A stretch of DNA of 64,000 nt from Pseudomonas sp. B21_DOA. GTDB lineage: Bacteria; Pseudomonadota; Gammaproteobacteria; Pseudomonadales; Pseudomonadaceae. The notes beneath the pieces were generated by a model, which worked only from the letters and a program-made list of their open reading frames with translations, was not told where the DNA came from and did not search any database. Positions 40,069-50,200 of the stretch are shown in pieces (position 1 is the stretch's first letter; the number at the start of each line of letters is the position of its first letter). Both the position numbers and the translations under genes were made by a program. Location: positions 5,580,001-5,644,000 of the forward strand of contig CP086683.1 of assembly GCA_030544685.1 (NCBI GenBank). The letters run 5' to 3'.

Positions 40069-41426
40069 ATGATTCGTATGCCTCTGGCTACCGCCAGTCT
40101 GCTGGCCATCGCTATTTCCCTCGCCGGTTGCGGCGAAGGCAAGGACAAAGAAAAAGCCTCCGAGATGACTCCGGCGTCCAGCAGCGCTGCTCCAGCCCCG
40201 GCGCCTGCCGCTGCACCTGCGCCTGCTGCCGGTAAAGTTGACGATGCCGCCGCCAAGGCTGTGGTCGCGCACTATGCTGACATGGTCTTCGCCGTTTACA
40301 GCGATGCCGAATCCACCGCGAAAACCCTGCAAACCGCCGTCGACGCGTTCCTCGCCAAGCCGAACGCCGACACCCTGAAAGCCGCCAAGGCTGCTTGGGT
40401 CGCCGCACGCGTGCCATACCTGCAGAGCGAAGTGTTCCGCTTCGGCAACACCATCATTGATGACTGGGAAGGTCAGGTTAACGCCTGGCCGCTGGACGAA
40501 GGCCTGATCGACTACGTCGACAAATCCTACGAGCACGCACTGGGTAACCCGGGCGCCACCGCCAACATCATCGCCAACACCGAAGTGCAGGTCGGCGAAG
40601 ACAAGGTCGACGTAAAAGAGATCACCCCGGAAAAACTTGCCAGCCTCAACGAGCTGGGCGGTTCCGAGGCGAACGTTGCCACCGGCTACCACGCGATCGA
40701 ATTCCTGCTCTGGGGCCAGGATCTGAACGGCACCGGCCCTGGCGCCGGCAACCGTCCGGCCTCGGACTACCTGGAAGGCGCCGGCGCCACCGGTGGTCAC
40801 AACGAGCGTCGTCGTGCCTACCTGAAAGCCGTGACCCAACTGCTGGTCAGCGATCTGGAAGAAATGGTCGGCAACTGGAAGCCGAACGTGGCCGACAACT
40901 ACCGCGCCACCCTGGAAGCCGAGCCAGGCGAAACCGGCCTGCGCAAAATGCTCTTCGGCATGGGCAGCCTGTCCCTGGGTGAACTGGCGGGCGAGCGCAT
41001 GAAGGTTTCCCTGGAAGCCAACTCCCCGAAGACGAGCAGGATTGCTTCAGCGACAACACCCACTACTCGCACTTCTACGACGCCAAAGGCGTGCGTAACG
41101 TTTACCTGGGCGAGTACACCCGCGTTGACGGCACCAAGCTGACCGGCGCCAGCCTGTCGTCGCTGGTAGCCAAGGCCGACCCGGCTGCCGATACCGCGCT
41201 GAAAGCCGATCTGGCCGCGACCGAAGCGAAGATTCAGGTCATGGTCGATCACGCCAACAAGGGTGAGCACTACGATCAACTGATCGCCGCCGGCAACACC
41301 GCTGGCAACCAGGTGGTTCGCGACGCCATCGCCGCGCTGGTCAAACAGACCGGTTCGATCGAAGCCGCTGCGGGCAAACTGGGCATCAGCGACCTGAACC
41401 CGGACAACGCCGATCACGAGTTCTGA
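40069..41426 (+). CDS. Imelysin-family lipoprotein (peptidase M75 fold), frameshifted
   Basis: A lipoprotein (lipobox LAGC after MIRMPLATASLLAIAISLAG, then a Pro/Ala-rich linker) with an imelysin domain of the IrpA/EfeO/IcmP type. The family motif GxHxxE is present as GYHAIEFLLWGQD; it is thought to bind metal rather than cleave peptides. The frame breaks in the C run 41024-41027; one C gives EANSPEDEQDCFSDNTHYSH and a protein of about 452 aa. An ATG at 40060 is an alternative start. Gene order (after bifA, before a dihaem protein and a second imelysin) corresponds to PA4370 of P. aeruginosa, known as icmP there. Role: probably periplasmic iron acquisition. Confidence 0.82.
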
Positions 41427-41441
41427 TCACCGCGTCCGCGG

Positions 41442-41472
41442 CAAAAAGAGGCGGCCTTCGGGTCGCCTTTTT
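41442..41472 (+). terminator. Rho-independent terminator, possibly attenuating
   Basis: AAAAAGAGGCGGCCTTCGGG-TCGCCTTTTT, a stem with tetraloop TTCG and T tail 15 bases after the imelysin stop. It would separate the first imelysin gene from the three-gene unit at 41703, or reduce readthrough into it. Confidence 0.8.
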
Positions 41473-41496
41473 CATTATTGGCACACCATTATCCCT

Positions 41497-41585
41497 TTGG
41501 GAGCGAGCCTGCTCGCGAAGGCTTGATCCGGCGCAGCATTTTCAGCGCGTCGGGCGCCGCTTTCGCGAGCAGGCTCGCTCCCACA
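41497..41585. repeat. REP pair, GAGCGAGCCTGCTCGC family
   Basis: TTGGGAGCGAGCCTGCTCGC and GCGAGCAGGCTCGCTCCCAC mirrored around about 41 bases, in the spacer before the dihaem gene. Confidence 0.85.
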
Positions 41586-41702
41586 GGGTTGGCATACGCG
41601 TTAAGGCTTGCGCGATATCAAGCAAACGATAATTCCTCTTATTCAAACTCCCCGCCCTGTTAGACTTTGCGCCTTTGTTTTCGCCCGTTTGCAGGATGTC
41701 TG

Positions 41703-43130
41703 ATGCCGTCGTTGCCGCTTCGCTTGTCCGCACTGTTGCTGGCCCTGGGCCTGAGTGCCTGCGATGACGCCCCGCGTTTCACCAAGGCCGAGCCGGGTGA
41801 AGCGCGTTCGGGCGGTGCGGCGACTGTGCGCAAGAGCGATCAGAACGCCTTCTCCCTGCCATCGGCCAATCTGCCGCCCTCGCGGCGCGTGGATTTCAGT
41901 GTCGGCAACAGTTTCTTTCGCAGCCCGTGGGTGATCGCGCCCTCGACCACCACGGCGCGTGACGGCCTCGGACCGTTGTTCAATACCAACGCCTGCCAGA
42001 ACTGCCACATCAAGGACGGTCGCGGTCATCCGCCGGCAGCTGATGCGAGCAATGCGGTGTCGATGCTGGTGCGCCTGTCGATTCCCGATGCGCCGCCCTA
42101 CGCTAAAATCGTCGAACAGCTCGGCGTGGTGCCGGAGCCGGTGTATGGCGGGCAGTTCCAGGACATGGCCGTGCCCGGCGTCGCCCCGGAAGGCAAGGTG
42201 CGCGTCGACTACACCCCGGTGCCGGTACGGTTCAAGGACGGCACCGAGGTCGAGTTACGCAAACCGACCCTGCAGATCACTCAACTCGGCTACGGCCCGA
42301 TGCACCCGGACACGCGGTTTTCCGCGCGGGTGGCGCCGCCGATGATTGGCTTGGGCTTGCTCGAAGCGATCCCTGAAGAAGCGATCCTCGCCAACGCCGC
42401 CGCCCAGGCGAAAGAGAACAATGGCATCAACGGCCGGCCCAACCAGGTCTGGGATGACCAGTTGCAGAAGACCGTCATCGGCCGGTTCGGCTGGAAAGCC
42501 GGGCAGCCGAATCTCAATCAACAGAATGTTCATGCGTTCTCGGGTGACATGGGCCTGACCACCAGCCTGCGGCCGTTCGACGATTGCACCGAGGCGCAAA
42601 CCGCCTGCAAACAGGCGCCGAACGGCAATGGCCCGGACGGCGAGCCGGAAGTCAGCGACAACATTCTGCGTCTGGTGCTGTTCTACAGCCGCAACCTGGC
42701 AGTGCCGGCGCGCCGTGGCGTCAACGAACCACAGGTGCTGGCCGGCAAGAATCTGTTTTTCCAGGCTGGATGCCAGTCGTGCCACACACCGAAATACACC
42801 ACCGCCGCCGATGCCGCCGAACCGGAATTGGCCAATCAGGTGATTCGTCCGTACAGCGACTTGCTGCTGCATGACATGGGCGAAGGCCTGGCGGACAACC
42901 GCACGGAATTCCAGGCCTCCGGCCGCGACTGGCGCACGCCGCCGCTGTGGGGGATCGGCCTGACGCAAGCGGTCAGTGGCCACACGCAGTTTTTGCACGA
43001 CGGCCGCGCACGCAACCTGCTCGAAGCGGTGCTCTGGCATGGCGGCGAAGCGACGGCGGCGCAGCAACAGGTTCTGTCTTTCAATGCCGAGCAGCGCGCT
43101 GCGTTGCTGGCGTTTCTGAACTCACTTTAA
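41703..43130 (+). CDS. Dihaem c-type cytochrome, putative thiol oxidoreductase (DUF1111)
   Basis: 475 aa lipoprotein (ALLLALGLSAC) with two haem c motifs, ACQNCH near residue 98 and GCQSCH near residue 358, embedded in the dihaem oxidoreductase fold (VKFGHDGRARNLLEAVLWHG-type end, here FLHDGRARNLLEAVLWHGGE). Located in the periplasm or outer-membrane inner face. In this family a redox step accompanies metal uptake, possibly by reducing or oxidising iron or copper for the imelysin partners. It is followed after 27 bases by the second imelysin gene, so the unit is an operon. Confidence 0.8.
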   Translation: MPSLPLRLSALLLALGLSACDDAPRFTKAEPGEARSGGAATVRKSDQNAFSLPSANLPPSRRVDFSVGNSFFRSPWVIAPSTTTARDGLGPLFNTNACQNCHIKDGRGHPPAADASNAVSMLVRLSIPDAPPYAKIVEQLGVVPEPVYGGQFQDMAVPGVAPEGKVRVDYTPVPVRFKDGTEVELRKPTLQITQLGYGPMHPDTRFSARVAPPMIGLGLLEAIPEEAILANAAAQAKENNGINGRPNQVWDDQLQKTVIGRFGWKAGQPNLNQQNVHAFSGDMGLTTSLRPFDDCTEAQTACKQAPNGNGPDGEPEVSDNILRLVLFYSRNLAVPARRGVNEPQVLAGKNLFFQAGCQSCHTPKYTTAADAAEPELANQVIRPYSDLLLHDMGEGLADNRTEFQASGRDWRTPPLWGIGLTQAVSGHTQFLHDGRARNLLEAVLWHGGEATAAQQQVLSFNAEQRAALLAFLNSL

Positions 43131-43157
43131 ATACTGAAAAAACATCGGGAGCCCGAC

Positions 43158-44222
43158 ATGTTCCGTCCCAAGTTACTGTTCACCAGCCTTGCCGCGCTCG
43201 CCCTCGGCGCCTGTTCGCCGCAGGATCCGCAAGCGGTCACCTCGGCGGCGATCGCCAAATCGGTGATCCTGCCGACCTACACCCGTTGGGTCGAAGCCGA
43301 CCGGCAACTGGCGGTCAGCGCCCTCGCCTACTGCCAGGGCAAGGAAAGCCTGGAAACCGCCCGTGCCGATTTTCTCCACGCGCAGAAAGCCTGGGCCGAA
43401 CTGCAACCACTGCTGATCGGTCCGCTGGCCGAGGGCAACCGTTCGTGGCAAGTGCAATTCTGGCCGGACAAGAAAAATCTGGTTGGCCGTCAGGTCGAGC
43501 AACTGGTCGTCGCCCAGCCGCAGATCGATGCCGCTGCCCTGGCCAAATCCAGCGTCGTGGTGCAGGGCCTGTCGGCTTACGAATACATCCTCTTCGACGC
43601 CAAGCCTGACGTCGCCAACGATGCGCAAAAAGCCAAATACTGCCCGCTGCTGATCGCCATCGGCGAACGCCAGAAGCAACTGGCCGAGGAAATCCTGCAG
43701 GGCTGGAACAACACCGACGGCATGCTCGCGCAAATGAGCAAGTTCCCCAACCAGCGCTACGCCGATTCCCACGAAGCGATCGCCGATCTGCTGCGCGTCC
43801 AAGTGACGGCACTGGATACTCTGAAGAAAAAACTCGGCACGCCAATGGGCCGTCAGAGCAAAGGCGTGCCGCAGCCGTTCCAGGCTGATGCATGGCGCAG
43901 CCAGTCGTCGCTGACGGCGCTGGAAGCCAGCCTCGCGGCGGCGAAAACCGTCTGGGAAGGCGTCGACAACAAAGGCCTGCGCGGTCTGCTGCCGGCCGAG
44001 CAGAAACCCTTGGCGGACAAGATCGATGGCGCCTATGCCGCTTCGCTCAAACTGTTCGACAGCACCCAGCGCTCGCTGGGCGAAATGCTCGAAGACGACG
44101 CCGGTCGCCAGCAACTCAACGATATCTACGACAGCCTCAACGTCGTCCATCGCCTGCATGAAGGCGAACTGGCCAAGGCGCTGGGCATCCAACTGGGCTT
44201 CAATGCCAACGACGGTGACTGA
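43158..44222 (+). CDS. Second imelysin-family lipoprotein
   Basis: 354 aa with signal peptide and lipobox (LAALALGACS). It belongs to the imelysin/M75 superfamily but lacks the GxHxxE motif of the first imelysin; instead it has VQGLSAYEYILFDAKP, where the family glutamate is kept. WAELQPLLIGPLAEGNRSWQ in the first half is the other conserved region. The stop overlaps the next start (TGATG). Probably a partner of the first imelysin in metal binding. Confidence 0.8.
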   Translation: MFRPKLLFTSLAALALGACSPQDPQAVTSAAIAKSVILPTYTRWVEADRQLAVSALAYCQGKESLETARADFLHAQKAWAELQPLLIGPLAEGNRSWQVQFWPDKKNLVGRQVEQLVVAQPQIDAAALAKSSVVVQGLSAYEYILFDAKPDVANDAQKAKYCPLLIAIGERQKQLAEEILQGWNNTDGMLAQMSKFPNQRYADSHEAIADLLRVQVTALDTLKKKLGTPMGRQSKGVPQPFQADAWRSQSSLTALEASLAAAKTVWEGVDNKGLRGLLPAEQKPLADKIDGAYAASLKLFDSTQRSLGEMLEDDAGRQQLNDIYDSLNVVHRLHEGELAKALGIQLGFNANDGD

Positions 44223-45337
44223 TGAGGGCGAGTGCCATGCTGCGACGTCAGGTTCTGACTTTAGGTAGTGCACTGCTGGGAGCAGTGTCGCTGGGCGGCT
44301 GGACGCTGTTCAAACGCAAGGATCAGAGCCCGCTGCTACTGTCGGCGCGCGACGATACTGACGGCAAGCATTACGCCGTCGGTTATCGGCTCGACGGTAC
44401 GCGGCTATTCGCCACTCACGTCGGCCAGCGTTGTCACGACATCATCAACCACCCCACGCAGCCGCTGGCGTTGTTCGTTGCACGGCGTCCGGGTACCGAG
44501 AGTTACCTGATCGACCTGCGCGACGGCAAGCTGCTGCAGACCGTGACCTCGCAGCCGAACCGGCACTTCTACGGCCATGCCGTGGTGCACAAGGACGGCG
44601 AATACCTGTATGCGACCGAGAACGACACGAGCGATCCCGGCCGTGGCCTGCTCGGTGTGTACAAGTTCGAGGGCGAACGGCTGGTGCACACGGGCGAGAT
44701 TTCCACCCATGGCCTCGGCCCGCATCAGGTGTCGTGGATGCCCGACGGCGAGACGCTGGTGGTGGCCAACGGCGGGATTCGTACCGAGGCGGAAAGCCGC
44801 GTCGACATGAACCTCAACGCCATGGAGCCGAGTCTGGTGCTGATGCAGCGTGACGGCACATTGCTGAGCAAGGAAACCCTCGCCCAGCAGATGAACAGCG
44901 TGCGCCACCTGGGCATCGCCAGCGACGGCACCATCGTTGCCGGCCAGCAATTCATGGGCCCGTCTCACGAGCGCTCGGAGCTGTTGGCGATCAAGCGGCC
45001 GGGGCAAGCATTCGTGGCGTTCCCGGTGGCGGAGGATCAGTTGCAGGCGATGGGGCACTACACTGCCAGCGTCGCGTTGCACAGCGATCTGCGTCTGGTC
45101 GCGTTGACGGCGCCGCGTGGCAACCGCTTCTTTATCTGGGATCTGGACAGTGGTGAACTGCGCCTCGATGCGCCTTTGCCGGATTGCGCTGGCGTCGGAG
45201 CGGTGAAGGATGGCTTTGTCGTGACCTCGGGTCAGGGCCGTTGCCGCTATTACGATTGCCGTCAGGAACCGTTGCTGGCCAAGCCGCTGGAATTGCCGGC
45301 GGGGCTCTGGGACAACCATCTGCACTTGATGGCCTGA
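44222..45337 (+). CDS. DUF1513 beta-propeller-like protein
   Basis: 371 aa with an N-terminal Tat-like or Sec signal (MLRRQVLTLGSALLGAVSLG; one twin-arginine pair is present). The rest has regular blades (YAVGYRLDGTRLFATHVGQR, GHAVVHKDGEYLYATENDTS, GPHQVSWMPDGETLVVANGG), suggesting a seven-bladed propeller in the periplasm. This is the constant last member of imelysin operons. No catalytic residues are evident; a docking or metal-delivery role is an inference. Confidence 0.8.
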   Translation: MRASAMLRRQVLTLGSALLGAVSLGGWTLFKRKDQSPLLLSARDDTDGKHYAVGYRLDGTRLFATHVGQRCHDIINHPTQPLALFVARRPGTESYLIDLRDGKLLQTVTSQPNRHFYGHAVVHKDGEYLYATENDTSDPGRGLLGVYKFEGERLVHTGEISTHGLGPHQVSWMPDGETLVVANGGIRTEAESRVDMNLNAMEPSLVLMQRDGTLLSKETLAQQMNSVRHLGIASDGTIVAGQQFMGPSHERSELLAIKRPGQAFVAFPVAEDQLQAMGHYTASVALHSDLRLVALTAPRGNRFFIWDLDSGELRLDAPLPDCAGVGAVKDGFVVTSGQGRCRYYDCRQEPLLAKPLELPAGLWDNHLHLMA

Positions 45338-45364
45338 TACCCCCATTTTTGAGATGGCCCCCAT

Positions 45365-45488
45365 CCTGTGGCGAGGGGATTTATCCCCGTTGGGTGGCGC
45401 AGCCGCCCTTAAAACTGCAATTGCGGTATGACTGAAGGATTCAGGGGCCGCTTCGCAGCCCAACGGGGATAAATCCCCTCGCCACAGG
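45365..45488. repeat. REP-type inverted pair, GGGATTTATCCCC family
   Basis: CCTGTGGCGAGGGGATTTAT and ATAAATCCCCTCGCCACAGG at the two ends; the interior has TTGGGTGGCGCAGCC and its partial mirror. Same family as 73-200. The 45338-45602 spacer otherwise contains only the promoter of the pump genes. Confidence 0.85.
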
Positions 45489-45602
45489 ACTGGTGTTCCG
45501 ATCGCCCTCCTCTTCTACCCTGTAATAACTGCCAGTTGGAATCCCCCTGTACTCGGAGTAATGTGCCCGCCTGTCTCATGATTTATCCAAGGAACTGGAC
45601 TT

Positions 45603-46751
45603 ATGCTGCGTCGCCGCATGCTGATCATGTTGGGTGTTGTCTTGCTGCTCGTCCTGGTGCTGGGCGGATACAAAGCCTTTTCGATCTACACGATGATCCA
45701 GGGCTTTTCCAAACCGAAACCACCCATCAGCGTCGCCGTAGCCACCGCCGGCGAACAGCCATGGCAGATGCGCCTGCCCACTGTCGGTTCGCTCAAGGCG
45801 CTGCAAGGCGTCGACCTGAGTCTGGAAGTTGCCGGCACCGTCACTGAACTCAAATTCGAATCCGGACAGAAGGTCAAGGCCGGCCAGCCATTGCTGCAAC
45901 TCGACAGCGCCGTGGAAACCGCCCTGCTGGAAACCGCCCGCGCCGATCTCGGCCTGGCGCAGCTTGATTTCGGCCGTGGCGCGCAGCTGGTCGACAGCCG
46001 CGCGATCTCCAAAGGCGAGTACGACCGCCTCTCCGCCGTGTTGCAAAAGAACAAGGCCACGGTCAATCAGCTCAACGCGTCGTTGGCGAAAAAGCGCATC
46101 CTCGCGCCGTTCAGCGGCACCATCGGCATCCGCCAGGTCGACGTCGGCGACTACCTCGCCAGCGGTAGCAAAATCGCCACGTTGCAAGACTTGAGCAGCC
46201 TCTACGCCGACTTCTTCGTGCCGGAACAAGCGGTGCCGAAACTCGCCATCGGCCAGCCCGTGCAGTTCACCGTCGCCGCGTATCCGGGACAGAACTTTAC
46301 CGGCAAGATCAGCGCGATCAACCCGATCGTCGAAAGCACCACGCGCAACATCCTTGTCCGCGCCACCCTGGCCAACCCCGACGGCAAGCTGTTGCCGGGG
46401 ATGTTCGCCAGCCTTGAGGTGCTGCTGCCCGATCCGCAGAAGCACATCGTGGTGCCGGAAAGCGCGATCACCTACACGCTGTACGGCAACTCGGTGTATG
46501 TGGTCGGGCAGAAGAAGGCCGAGGACGGCAGCGTCACCAAGGATGATAAAGGCCAACCGCTGCTGATCGCCGAACGTCGTTTTGTCGAGACCGGTGAGCG
46601 CCGCGATGGCCTGGTGATGATCAACAAGGGCGTGCAGAGCGGCGAACAAGTGGTGACGGCGGGCCAGATCAAACTGGACAACGGTGCCCACATCGCCATC
46701 AGCGACGACAAGACCCTCGGCGAGCAGAACAGTCCGCCTCGCGCCGACTGA
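45603..46751 (+). CDS. mexV: RND efflux periplasmic adaptor, MexV-like
   Basis: 382 aa membrane-fusion protein with an N-terminal anchor (MLIMLGVVLLLVLVLGGYKA), barrel-sandwich halves (LSLEVAGTVTELKFESGQKV, FSGTIGIRQVDVGDYLASG), a hairpin shorter than in classical MexA, and beta-barrel and proximal domains (DLSSLYADFFVPEQ, ARATLANPDGKLLPGMF). It is 13 bases upstream of an RND pump gene. Synteny after the imelysin operon matches MexV of P. aeruginosa; no outer-membrane channel gene is adjacent, and in P. aeruginosa MexVW uses OprM. The frame is intact. Confidence 0.8.
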   Translation: MLRRRMLIMLGVVLLLVLVLGGYKAFSIYTMIQGFSKPKPPISVAVATAGEQPWQMRLPTVGSLKALQGVDLSLEVAGTVTELKFESGQKVKAGQPLLQLDSAVETALLETARADLGLAQLDFGRGAQLVDSRAISKGEYDRLSAVLQKNKATVNQLNASLAKKRILAPFSGTIGIRQVDVGDYLASGSKIATLQDLSSLYADFFVPEQAVPKLAIGQPVQFTVAAYPGQNFTGKISAINPIVESTTRNILVRATLANPDGKLLPGMFASLEVLLPDPQKHIVVPESAITYTLYGNSVYVVGQKKAEDGSVTKDDKGQPLLIAERRFVETGERRDGLVMINKGVQSGEQVVTAGQIKLDNGAHIAISDDKTLGEQNSPPRAD

Positions 46752-46764
46752 TCAAGGAATCCCC

Positions 46765-49700
46765 ATGGCTTTTACCGATCCGTTCATCCGCCGCCCGGTG
46801 CTCGCCACCGTGGTCAGCCTGCTGATAGTGCTGCTGGGCTTCCAGGCTTGGAGCAAGCTGCCGCTGCGCCAGTACCCGCAAATGGAAAACGCCCTGATCA
46901 CGGTGACCACGGCTTATCCCGGGGCCAACGCCGAAACCATTCAGGGCTACATCACCCAACCGATGCAACAAAGCCTGGCCAGTGCCGAGGGCATCGACTA
47001 CATGACTTCGGTCAGCCGGCAGAACTTCTCGGTGATCTCGATTTACGCGCGCATTGGCGCCAACACCGACCGCTTGTTCACCGAGCTGCTGGCCAAGGCC
47101 AACGAAGTCAAGAACAAGCTGCCGCAGGATGCCGAAGACCCGGTGCTGAGCAAGGAATCCGCCGACGCTTCGGCGCTGATGTACATCAGTTTCTTCAGCA
47201 AGGACCTGAGCAACCCGCAGATCACCGACTACCTGTCGCGGGTCATCCAGCCAAAACTGGCGACGCTGCCGGGCATGGCCGAAGCGGAGATCCTCGGCAA
47301 CCAGGTGTTCGCCATGCGCCTGTGGCTCGACCCGGTGAAACTCGCCGGCTTCGGCCTCAGCGCCGCCGACGTGACCGCTGCGGTGCGCCAGTACAACTTC
47401 CTCTCCGCCGCGGGCGAAGTAAAGGGCGAGTACACCGTCACCAGCATCAACGCCAACACCGAACTGAAATCCGCCGAGGCCTTCGCGGCGATTCCGCTCA
47501 AGGTCGACGGTGACAGCCGCGTGCTGCTGCGCGACGTCGCGCGGGTGGAAATGGGCGCGGAAAATTACAACTCGATCAGCTCGTTCGGCGGCACGCCATC
47601 GGTGTACATCGGCGTCAAGGCCACCCCGGCGCCAACCCGCTGGACGTGATCAGGGAAGTGCGCAAGCTGATGCCCGAGCTGGAAGCGCAACTGCCGCCGA
47701 ACCTGAAAAGCGAAATCGCCTACGACGCCACGCTGTTCATTCAGGCCTCGATTGACGAGGTGGTGAAAACCCTGTTCGAAGCGGTGTTGATCGTTATCGT
47801 CGTGGTGTTCCTGTTCCTCGGCGCGCTGCGTTCGGTGGTAATCCCGGTGGTGACCATTCCGCTGTCGATGATCGGCGTGATGTTCTTCATGCAGATGATG
47901 GGTTACTCGATGAACCTGCTGACGCTGCTGGCGATGGTGCTGGCCATCGGTCTGGTGGTGGACGATGCGATCGTCGTGGTGGAAAACATTCACCGGCACA
48001 TCGAGGAAGGCAAGACGCCGTTCGACGCAGCGCTGGAAGGCGCGCGGGAAATTGCCATGCCGGTGGTGTCGATGACCATCACCCTGGCGGCGGTGTATGC
48101 TCCGATCGGTTTTCTCACCGGGCTGACCGGGGCGTTGTTCAAGGAGTTTGCGCTGACCCTGGCCGGGGCGGTGGTGATTTCCGGCGTCGTTGCCCTGACC
48201 TTGTCGCCGATGATGTGCGCGTTTCTGCTGCGCCACGAAGAGAATCCCAGCGGCCTGGCCCATCGTCTCGACCGAGTCTTTGAAGGCCTCAAACGCCGTT
48301 ATCAAAGCATGTTGCACGGCACGCTCAATACCCGGCCGGTGGTGCTGGTGTTTGCAGTGATCGTGCTGTGCCTGATTCCGGTGTTTCTCAAGTTCACCAA
48401 GTCGGAACTGGCACCGGACGAGGATCAGGGCATCATTTTCATGATGGCCAGCGCGCCGCAGCCGACCAACCTCGACTACCTGAGCACCTACACCGACGAA
48501 TTCATCACCGTCTTCAAAGAGTTCCCGGAGTACTACTCATCGTTCCAGATCAACGGCTACAACGGCGTACAGGCCGGTATCGGCGGCTTCCTGCTCAAAC
48601 CATGGAACGAGCGCGACCGCACGCAGATGGAAATCCTCCCCGAGGTGCAGAGCAAGCTGGAGAGCATTCCGGGCTTGCAGATCTTCGGTTTTAATCTACC
48701 CTCCCTGCCCGGTACCGGTGAAGGTCTGCCCTTCGAATTCGTGATCAATACGGCCAATGATTACGAGCTGCTGCTGCAAGTCGCCGAGCGCATCGAGAAA
48801 CGCGCCATGGAGTCGGGCAAATTCGCTTTTGTCGATCTCGATCTGGCGTTCGACAAGCCGGAAGTGGTGGTCGATATCGACCGCGACAAGGCCGCGCAAA
48901 TGGGCGTTTCGATGCTTGATCTTGGCGGCACGCTGGCGACCTTGCTCGGCGAGGCGGAAATCAACCGCTTCACCATCGACGGCCGCAGCTACAAGGTCAT
49001 CGCCCAGGTCGAACGGGCCTACCGCGACAACCCGGACTGGCTGAACAACTACTACGTGAAAAATACTCAGGGCGAATTGCTGCCACTGTCGACGCTGATC
49101 AAGGTCAGTGACCGCGCGCGACCACGACAGCTCAATCAGTTCCAGCAACTCAATGCGGCGAAGATTTCCGGATTCCCGCTGGTGAGCATGGGCGAAGCCA
49201 TCGACACCGTGCTGCAGATTGCCCGCGAAGAAGCCCCGGCCGGGTTTGCCTTCGACTACGGCGGTGCCTCGCGGCAGTACGTGCAGGAAGGCAGCGCGCT
49301 GTGGGTAACTTTTGCCCTGGCGCTGGCGATCATCTTTCTGGTGCTGGCCGCGCAGTTCGAGAGCTTCCGCGATCCGCTGGTGATTCTCGTGACGGTGCCG
49401 CTGTCGATCTGCGGCGCGCTGATTCCGTTGTTTCTCGGCTGGTCGAGCATGAACATTTACACCCAGGTCGGGCTGGTGACGCTGATCGGCCTGATCAGCA
49501 AGCACGGCATCCTGATCGTCGAGTTCGCCAACCAGTTGCGCAAGGACAAGGGCCTGAGCGCCCGTGAAGCGGTGGAGGAAGCGGCAGCAATTCGCTTGCG
49601 CCCGGTGCTGATGACCACGGCGGCGATGGTGTTCGGCATGGTGCCGCTGATTCTGGCGACGGGCGCGGGAGCGGTGAGTCGCTTTGACATCGGCCTGGTG

Positions 49701-49790
49701 ATTGCCACAGGGATGTCGATTGGCACGTTGTTTACATTGTTCGTGCTGCCGTGCGTTTACACCTTTCTGGCGAAACCGGATCCCACGTAA
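46765..49790 (+). CDS. mexW: RND multidrug efflux pump, MexW-like, frameshifted
   Basis: Inner-membrane proton/drug antiporter of about 1008 aa, 12 membrane helices with two large periplasmic loops. MAFTDPFIRRPVLATVVSLL, the helix-4 proton-relay motif LAIGLVVDDAIVVVENIHRH and KHGILIVEFANQLR in the second half are typical of the HAE-1 branch. The frame is broken in the C run 47624-47627; one C gives VKATPGANPLDVIREVRKLM. Paired with the adaptor at 45603. Named from synteny and similarity to MexW as I recall it. Confidence 0.82.
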
Positions 49791-49803
49791 TAAAGAGATC
49801 CAA

Positions 49804-49892
49804 TGTGGGAGCGAGCTTGCTCGCGAAAGCGGTATGTCAGTTGGAAAAGATGTTGTATGACACGACGCCTTCGCGAGCAAGCTCGCTCCCAC
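49804..49892. repeat. REP pair, GAGCGAGCTTGCTCGC family
   Basis: TGTGGGAGCGAGCTTGCTCG and its complement around 41 bases, 14 bases after the mexW stop. Confidence 0.85.
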
Positions 49893-49922
49893 AGGTAAGG
49901 TGTGAACCGATAAAGCCGGGTG

Positions 49923-49956
49923 CAAAAAAGGCCTCGCAACTGCGAGGCCTTTTATT
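49923..49956. terminator. Bidirectional rho-independent terminator
   Basis: AAAAAAGGCCTCGC-AAC-TGCGAGGCCTTTTATTT forms a stem with A tract on one side and T tract on the other, suited to ending both the pump operon and the converging inaA-cluster transcript. Confidence 0.9.
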
Positions 49957-49985
49957 TGGGCTTGAATCGTGTCAACTGGCTGGCC

Positions 49986-50198
49986 TCATTCCTGGGACAG
50001 CCCGAACATGAACAACAGCAAATCATGATCGGGCTGGGTCGCCACGGAGGCTTTCGCCACCCGTGGAACCGAACAATGAGCGTCGTTCCCGGACGCCCCT
50101 ATGACCTGCATGCGCGGCTGCTCCCAGGCAGCCACCGCCAGTGAAGCAACTGCCAAGGCCCCGACCAGGAACAAACCTCGTGCAATTTCGAGTTTCAT
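49986..50198 (-). CDS. Small exported or membrane protein (70 aa)
   Basis: MKLEIARGLFLVGALAVASL is a signal peptide or anchor; a short polar remainder (DAHCSVPRVAKASVATQPDH) ends with a hydrophobic patch LLLFMFGLSQE. It begins three bases after the inaA stop and is thus the last gene of the colR-colS-methyltransferase-inaA run. No known domain. Confidence 0.65.
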   Translation of the reverse strand: MKLEIARGLFLVGALAVASLAVAAWEQPRMQVIGASGNDAHCSVPRVAKASVATQPDHDLLLFMFGLSQE

Positions 50199-50200
50199 CG

